Shown in pieces: positions 56,457 to 64,000 of a DNA stretch of 64,000 nt (its first letter is position 1; each line of letters starts with the position of its first letter). This DNA comes from Pseudomonas syringae (GTDB taxonomy: Bacteria; Pseudomonadota; Gammaproteobacteria; Pseudomonadales; Pseudomonadaceae). The translations under genes and the position numbers were made by a program. The stretch covers positions 1,394,501-1,458,500 of the forward strand of contig NZ_CP066265.1 of the NCBI RefSeq assembly GCF_023278085.1, in the 5' to 3' direction. The notes below the pieces were generated by a model. That model was given only the letters and a program-made list of their open reading frames with translations. It made no database searches and was not told the origin of the DNA.

Positions 56457-57533
56457 ATGCGCGATCGACTGTTGGCTGCGGAGAAAGTAAAGGCCATCGA
56501 TTGGCGAGACAACACTCTCTACCTGCTGGATCAGCGGGTATTGCCGTTCGAGGAAATCTGGCACCCCTATACCACTGCGCAGGGGGTTGCCGAAGCCATT
56601 CGCACAATGGTGGTGCGTGGTGCGCCGGCCATTGGCATCAGTGCCGCCTATGGCGCGTTTCTCAGTGCCCGTGCACGGATTGCCGAAGGTGGAGACTGGT
56701 ACGCAGCACTGGAAGAGGATTTCCTGATGCTGACCGATTCGCGTCCTACCGCAGTCAACCTGGTCTGGGCGTTGAACCGCATGCGCGACCGTCTGCTGCG
56801 GGTAAAGGACGGAGACGACCCGCTGGTCGCGCTGGAAGCTGAAGCGGTGGCGATCCATTTGAGTGACCGCGAAGCCAATCTGACCATGGCGCAGTTGGGT
56901 GCTGACCTGATCCGCAGGCATCAGGGCAATCTGCAGACCGTTCTGACCCACTGCAATACCGGTGCGCTCGCCACCGGCGGTTTCGGCACGGCGCTGGGCG
57001 TGATTCGCGCGGCGCACCTGGAAGGCATGATCGAGCGCGTCTACGCCGATGAAACCCGGCCGTGGCTGCAGGGCTCGAGGCTGACCGCCTGGGAGCTGGC
57101 CAACGAAGGTATCCCGGTCACGCTCAACGCAGATTCCGCCGCCGCGCACCTGATGCGCACCAAAGGCATCACCTGGGTGATCGTGGGCGCGGACCGCATC
57201 ACCGCCAATGGTGACGTGGCGAACAAGATCGGCACTTACCAACTTGCAGTCGCTGCGATGCACCACGGCGTGCGCTTCATGGTAGTGGCGCCCAGCTCGA
57301 CCATTGACATGGACATGGCCAGTGGCGATGACATCGTTATCGAAGAGCGCGACGGTCGTGAGCTGCTTGAGGTCGGTGGGCAGCGGGTCGGGGCGAATGT
57401 CGAAGCCTTCAATCCGGTGTTCGACGTGACGCCGGCAGACCTGATCGATGCCATCGTGACCGAGAAAGGCATTGTCGAGCGTCCCGACACGGCGCGAATG
57501 GCCCAATTGATGAGCCGCAAACACCTGCATTGA
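56457..57533 (+). CDS. mtnA: Methylthioribose-1-phosphate isomerase
   Basis: A 358-residue MtnA enzyme that turns methylthioribose 1-phosphate into methylthioribulose 1-phosphate in methionine salvage. Seen: [19 protein letters not shown], catalytic cysteine segment [30 protein letters not shown] and the aspartate segment [24 protein letters not shown] 56457 has GGAG six bases upstream; the ATG at 56436 is less well placed. Divergent from mtaD. Confidence 0.94.
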   Translation: MRDRLLAAEKVKAIDWRDNTLYLLDQRVLPFEEIWHPYTTAQGVAEAIRTMVVRGAPAIGISAAYGAFLSARARIAEGGDWYAALEEDFLMLTDSRPTAVNLVWALNRMRDRLLRVKDGDDPLVALEAEAVAIHLSDREANLTMAQLGADLIRRHQGNLQTVLTHCNTGALATGGFGTALGVIRAAHLEGMIERVYADETRPWLQGSRLTAWELANEGIPVTLNADSAAAHLMRTKGITWVIVGADRITANGDVANKIGTYQLAVAAMHHGVRFMVVAPSSTIDMDMASGDDIVIEERDGRELLEVGGQRVGANVEAFNPVFDVTPADLIDAIVTEKGIVERPDTARMAQLMSRKHLH

Positions 57534-57835
57534 TCTGCATGGCCCGTTCGTTGCCGCTTGAGTGAAGCGGCTGCGCGGGCCTGTAAGCGTCTCTCAGGCG
57601 ACTTGTGCGTGGGTGGCTCGTTTTCAGCGCCTGCAAAGGATGTGAGCGCCTCCGCGATTGTGGTAACATCCGGCGGTTTCCGGGGGTACTGACAGTGGTC
57701 GCCCCTACTGCGTAGATGCATGGCATAACTCGTTGATTTGTCGTAAGTCGCTGCTTGCAAATGCTGGCAGCGGCGAGCTTCGTAAATCCCGAATGGGTTT
57801 ATGAGGTTTCACCAGAAAAAGGAATCAGGCTTCTC
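57534..57835. other. mtnA-gyrA intergenic region with a two-part hairpin
   Basis: Positions 57541-57581 fold as an outer stem GGCCCG/CGGGCC and an inner perfect stem GCCGCTT/AAGCGGC with a 5-nt loop; without a T run it may end mtnA transcription with Rho. The gyrA promoter must lie in the remaining 250 bases, but no convincing -35/-10 pair stands out. Confidence 0.5.
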
Positions 57836-60622
<2,787 letters not shown>

Positions 60623-60639
60623 GTTGTAACGTAAATCAG

Positions 60640-60694
60640 GTAAGGGCTGGCTCGTCTGTGATTGCAACTGCATCACAGGCAAGTCCAGCCCTTG
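60640..60694. other. Two-part hairpin after gyrA
   Basis: Outer stem GGGCTGG (60644-60650)/CCAGCCC (60685-60691) and inner stem CTGTGAT (60656-60662)/ATCACAG (60672-60678). Lacking a T run, it may be a Rho-dependent stop, a stability element or control of read-through into serC. Confidence 0.55.
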
Positions 60695-60825
60695 CGGCAT
60701 TCGGCCCGCCTGAGCCGGATCAGCATTCCCGTCACGAGCTGCCGACCGCTTTGGCGGCTGCCTGCTCGTGATGCAGCATCCAGAAACAAGCACGTACAGA
60801 CCCAACGTATTTGACGAGAGTGGAT

Positions 60826-61911
60826 ATGAGCAAGCGAGCCTTTAACTTCTGCGCAGGTCCTGCTGCGCTTCCTGAAGCTGTTCTGCTGCGTGCCCAGGCG
60901 GAGCTCCTCGACTGGCACGGCAAGGGCCTTTCCGTCATGGAAATGAGCCACCGCAGCGACGAGTTCGTCTCCATCGCGACCAAAGCCGAGCAGGATTTTC
61001 GCGACCTGCTGTCCATTCCCTCAAATTACAAAGTACTGTTCCTGCAAGGCGGCGCCAGCCAGCAGTTCGCGCAGATCGCGCTGAACCTGTTGCCCGAAGG
61101 CGGTAAAGCCGATTACATCGACACCGGCATCTGGTCGCAAAAGGCAATCGAGGAAGCATCGCGTTACGGCACGGTCAACGTCGCAGCCAGCGCCAAGGCC
61201 TACGATTACTTTGCCATCCCCGGTCAGAACGAGTGGAAACTGTCCCAAGATGCGGCCTACGTTCATTACGCGCCGAACGAGACCATTGGCGGCCTTGAAT
61301 TCAACTGGATCCCGGAAACCGGCGACGTGCCGCTGGTTGCCGATATGTCCTCTGACATTCTCTCGCGTCCGGTGGATATCTCGCGTTTCGGTATGATCTA
61401 CGCCGGTGCGCAGAAGAATATCGGCCCGAGCGGTATCGTGGTGGTGATCATTCGCGAAGACTTGCTGGGTCACGCACGTTCACTGTGCCCGACCATGCTC
61501 AACTACAAGGTCGCTGCCGACAACGGCTCGATGTACAACACTCCGCCGACGCTGGCCTGGTATCTGTCGGGGCTGGTCTTCGAGTGGCTGAAAGAGCAGG
61601 GCGGTGTCGAGGCGATTGGCAAGCTGAATGACATCAAACAGCGCACGCTGTACGACTTCATCGATGCCAGCGGGTTGTACAGCAACCCGATCAACAAGCC
61701 CGACCGCTCGTGGATGAACGTCCCGTTCCGTCTGGCCGACGACCGCCTCGACAAGCCGTTTCTGGCAGGTGCTGATGCCAACGGCTTGCTCAACCTCAAG
61801 GGTCATCGCTCGGTCGGTGGCATGCGCGCGTCCATCTATAATGCGGTCGATCTCAATGCGGTCAACGCGTTGGTCACCTACATGAAAGACTTCGAGAAGG
61901 AGCACGGCTGA
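60826..61911 (+). CDS. serC: Phosphoserine aminotransferase
   Basis: A 361-residue PLP enzyme that makes phosphoserine from 3-phosphohydroxypyruvate and also serves pyridoxal synthesis. N-terminal FNFCAGPAALPEAVL, LFLQGGASQQFAQIALNLL (phosphate-binding), DMSSDILSRPVD and the PLP lysine in YAGAQKNIGPSG. ATG 60826 fits the family start. It overlaps pheA by one base (TGATG), giving a serC-pheA unit. Confidence 0.97.
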   Translation: MSKRAFNFCAGPAALPEAVLLRAQAELLDWHGKGLSVMEMSHRSDEFVSIATKAEQDFRDLLSIPSNYKVLFLQGGASQQFAQIALNLLPEGGKADYIDTGIWSQKAIEEASRYGTVNVAASAKAYDYFAIPGQNEWKLSQDAAYVHYAPNETIGGLEFNWIPETGDVPLVADMSSDILSRPVDISRFGMIYAGAQKNIGPSGIVVVIIREDLLGHARSLCPTMLNYKVAADNGSMYNTPPTLAWYLSGLVFEWLKEQGGVEAIGKLNDIKQRTLYDFIDASGLYSNPINKPDRSWMNVPFRLADDRLDKPFLAGADANGLLNLKGHRSVGGMRASIYNAVDLNAVNALVTYMKDFEKEHG

Positions 61912-63005
61912 TGTCCGAGCAAGAACTCAAGGCGCTTCGCGTCCGTATCGACAGCCTCGATGAAAAGGTTCTGGAGCTGATCAGCGAGCGTGCCCGCTGC
62001 GCTCAGGAAGTGGCTCGCGTGAAAATGTCCTCGCTGGCTGAGGGTGAAGTGCCGGTGTTCTATCGTCCGGAGCGCGAAGCTGCCGTGCTTCGGCGGGTCA
62101 TGGATCGTAACCGTGGTCCGTTGAGCAATGAAGAGATGGCCCGGCTGTTCCGCGAGATCATGTCTTCCTGCCTCGCCCTTGAACAGCCGCTCAAAGTCGC
62201 CTATCTCGGTCCTGAGGGTACGTTTACCCAGGCTGCTGCCATGAAGCATTTCGGGCATGCGGTGATCAGCCTGCCGATGGCGGCCATCGACGAAGTGTTT
62301 CGCGAAGTGGTTGCCGGTGCGGTGAATTTTGGCGTGGTCCCGGTGGAGAACTCCACCGAAGGCGCGGTCAATCACACGCTCGACAGTTTTCTTGAGCACG
62401 ACATGGTGATCTGCGGCGAAGTCGAGCTGCGTATTCACCACCACTTGCTGGTGGGTGAAAGCACCAAGACGCAAAGCATCTCGCGTATCTACTCCCATGC
62501 TCAGTCGCTGGCCCAGTGCCGCAAGTGGCTGGACGCGCATTATCCGAATGTCGAGCGTGTCGCCGTTGCCAGCAATGCCGAGGCGGCCAAGCGGGTCAAG
62601 GGTGAGTGGAACTCGGCGGCCATCGCCGGTGACATGGCAGCCGGTCTCTACGGCCTGACCCGTCTGGCGGAAAAGATCGAAGACCGCCCGGATAACTCGA
62701 CGCGCTTTCTCATCATCGGTAATCAGGAAGTTCCGCCTACCGGCGACGACAAGACGTCGATCATTGTCTCGATGAGCAACAAACCGGGCGCTCTGCATGA
62801 ATTGCTGGTGCCGTTCCACGAGAGTGGCCTGGACCTGACGCGTATCGAGACGCGTCCGTCGCGTAGCGGTAAATGGACCTATGTCTTCTTCATCGACTTC
62901 GTCGGGCATCACCAGGACCCGCTGGTCAAGGCGGTGCTGGAGAAAATCAGCAGTGAAGCCGTAGCCTTGAAGGTGCTGGGTTCCTACCCCAAAGCAGTCC
63001 TTTGA
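61911..63005 (+). CDS. pheA: Bifunctional chorismate mutase / prephenate dehydratase
   Basis: A 364-residue P-protein for phenylalanine synthesis. Chorismate mutase domain about 1-90 (LKALRVRIDSLDEKVLELI), prephenate dehydratase about 95-275 with YLGPEGTFTQAAAMKHFG, PVENSTEGAVNHTLD and the TRF motif in NSTRFLIIGNQ, then an ACT domain (about 285-364; NKPGALHELLVPF, IETRPSRSGKWTYVFFID) that binds phenylalanine for feedback inhibition. Normally hisC follows; here it is reduced to a remnant. Confidence 0.97.
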   Translation: MSEQELKALRVRIDSLDEKVLELISERARCAQEVARVKMSSLAEGEVPVFYRPEREAAVLRRVMDRNRGPLSNEEMARLFREIMSSCLALEQPLKVAYLGPEGTFTQAAAMKHFGHAVISLPMAAIDEVFREVVAGAVNFGVVPVENSTEGAVNHTLDSFLEHDMVICGEVELRIHHHLLVGESTKTQSISRIYSHAQSLAQCRKWLDAHYPNVERVAVASNAEAAKRVKGEWNSAAIAGDMAAGLYGLTRLAEKIEDRPDNSTRFLIIGNQEVPPTGDDKTSIIVSMSNKPGALHELLVPFHESGLDLTRIETRPSRSGKWTYVFFIDFVGHHQDPLVKAVLEKISSEAVALKVLGSYPKAVL

Positions 63006-63016
63006 GGAGGCAGTTC

Positions 63017-63070
63017 ATGAGCGATTTGTTTTCTGCGCTGCAGGTTTATCAGGTGTGTGCGTGTGGTTGA
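63017..63070 (+). pseudogene. 17-codon frame in the hisC position, probable deletion remnant of hisC
   Basis: A strong GAGGAGG site (63005-63011) precedes ATG 63017, which opens only MSDLFSALQVYQVCACG and stops. In other pseudomonads the serC-pheA-hisC-tyrA order (remembered) has a full histidinol-phosphate aminotransferase of about 370 codons here. The peptide's end, (F)SAL-V-Q-V-x-A-x-G-stop, resembles the usual HisC C-terminus of the type FLxAL..VLARG. This fits an in-frame deletion fusing the first codons to the last fifteen. Alternatively it is a leader peptide for tyrA, which it overlaps. Confidence 0.5.
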
Positions 63071-64000
63071 CGTGATTTCAGGGCGATCGGCCCGGCCTGT
63101 TATCGGCCGTCTGGTGGTGGTAGGGCTCGGGCTGATTGGCGGGTCTTTTGCCAAGGGCGTTCGCGAGAGTGGCCTGTGCCGTGAAGTGGTCGGCGTCGAT
63201 CTTGATCCGCAATCACGCGCGCTGGCGGTGGAGCTGGGCGTTGTGGATCGCTGTGAGGTGGATCTCGCTACCGCGTGTTGCGGTGCCGACGTCATTCAGC
63301 TTGCGGTTCCGATACTGGCGATGGAAAAACTGCTCGCGTTGCTCGCGTCCATGAAGCTTGGCAATGCCATTCTGACCGATGTCGGCAGTGCCAAAGGCAA
63401 TGTGGTCCGGGCGGCGCGTCAGGCGTTCGGCGAAGTACCGCCGCGTTTCGTGCCGGGGCATCCGATTGCCGGTTCCGAGCAGAGCGGAGTGGAGGCGTCC
63501 AATGCCGCGTTGTTCCGGCGCCATAAAGTGATTTTGACACCGCTGCCCGAGACCGATCCGCACGCCGTCGCCCTTGTTCATCAGCTGTGGGCTGCGTTGG
63601 GGGCCGATGTCGAGCACATGCAGGTCGAGCGCCATGATGAAGTACTGGCTGCCACCAGCCATCTGCCTCATTTGCTGGCCTTCGGTCTGGTGGACTCGCT
63701 GGCCAAGCGTAACGAAAACCTGGAAATATTCAGGTATGCCGCTGGCGGTTTTCGTGATTTTACGCGGATCGCAGGCAGCGATCCGACCATGTGGCACGAC
63801 ATCTTCATGGCTAATCGCGAAGCAGTGTTACGTACGCTGGACACGTTCCGCAGCGACCTGGACGCCTTGCGCAACGCTGTGGACGCAGGTGATGGTCCGC
63901 AGTTGCTGGATGTATTCACCCGTGCCAGGGCGGCCCGCGAACATTTTGGCCGGATACTCGCCAGCCGCGCCCGTGTCGAAACCGCCGCCGTTGAAGACCC
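63063..64000 (+). CDS. tyrA: Prephenate dehydrogenase, N-terminal part (probable TyrA-AroA fusion), cut by window end
   Basis: The first 312 or so codons of a prephenate dehydrogenase for tyrosine synthesis. Seen: NAD loop RLVVVGLGLIGGSFAKGVRE, then DVGSAKGNVV, the substrate segment PGHPIAGSEQSGVEASN, and AATSHLPHLLAFGLVDSL with the conserved histidine. In Pseudomonas this domain is usually fused to AroA (EPSP synthase); the window ends before that could be seen. The frame opens at 63021; GTG at 63057, 63063 or 63072 could start it. I give 63063, with low certainty. Confidence 0.9.
   Translation, partial: MVDVISGRSARPVIGRLVVVGLGLIGGSFAKGVRESGLCREVVGVDLDPQSRALAVELGVVDRCEVDLATACCGADVIQLAVPILAMEKLLALLASMKLGNAILTDVGSAKGNVVRAARQAFGEVPPRFVPGHPIAGSEQSGVEASNAALFRRHKVILTPLPETDPHAVALVHQLWAALGADVEHMQVERHDEVLAATSHLPHLLAFGLVDSLAKRNENLEIFRYAAGGFRDFTRIAGSDPTMWHDIFMANREAVLRTLDTFRSDLDALRNAVDAGDGPQLLDVFTRARAAREHFGRILASRARVETAAVED

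Overview
The window is a GC-rich, tightly packed chromosomal stretch of a fluorescent pseudomonad, most likely of the Pseudomonas syringae group. That rests on gene content and order (gacS-cysM-rlmD-relA-mazG; purN/purM; fumC-bolA-trhO-dsbA-like-ABC-rbdA; ubiG-mupP-mtaD/mtnA-gyrA-serC-pheA-tyrA), on a 917-residue GacS/LemA with phospho-acceptors at H294, D717 and a C-terminal Hpt domain, and on the dispersed palindromic repeats between genes. No database was searched; names come from recognised motifs and remembered gene order.

Layout. 1-3 kb: a clipped minus-strand gene, then wrbA, arsC, a TlpA-like thioredoxin lipoprotein, a META-domain lipoprotein and a Cys-pair protein. 3-12.5 kb: gacS (minus), then cysM, rlmD, relA, mazG, a DUF2058 protein and a 59-residue protein. 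12.5-20 kb: DUF3108, purN and purM on minus; DUF2066, an AI-2E-type permease, hda and a sirtuin on plus. 19.7-21.1 kb: two NlpC/P60 lipoproteins in tandem, the second frameshifted in a C tract. 21.5-33.5 kb: a sorbosone-dehydrogenase-like lipoprotein divergent from a cobalamin riboswitch and a ten-gene aerobic B12 block (cobO, cobB, bluB, cobD, cobC, cobQ, cobU, cobT, alpha-ribazole phosphatase, cobS), followed by an MFS transporter and a 40-residue membrane peptide. 33.5-42.3 kb: glutathione peroxidase, a FadL-type porin, small orphan proteins, rmuC, an acyl-carrier-like protein lacking the attachment serine, a DTW protein, an EamA transporter and a flavodoxin-fold reductase. 42.3-52.6 kb: fumC, DUF2059, bolA, trhO, a DsbA-like protein, an ABC exporter, rbdA (GGDEF/EAL), a TenA-like protein and a single-GGDEF cyclase. 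52.8-64 kb: an SDR, mupP, ubiG, mtaD, mtnA, gyrA, serC, pheA and the start of tyrA.

Most of the window is core metabolism and signalling. The B12 block is the clearest pathway unit: nearly every gene overlaps or abuts the next, which suggests one riboswitch-controlled, translationally coupled transcript. Second-messenger functions recur: GacS, RelA, RbdA and a second cyclase.

No mobile element, prophage, CRISPR array or obvious new defence system was found. The less ordinary points are a likely deleted hisC between pheA and tyrA, the poly-C frameshift in an NlpC/P60 lipoprotein, an acyl-carrier-like protein with Glu in place of the phosphopantetheine serine, two mini-ORFs in a 14-bp tandem repeat before cobB, a long imperfect inverted repeat between relA and mazG, and several repeat arrays.
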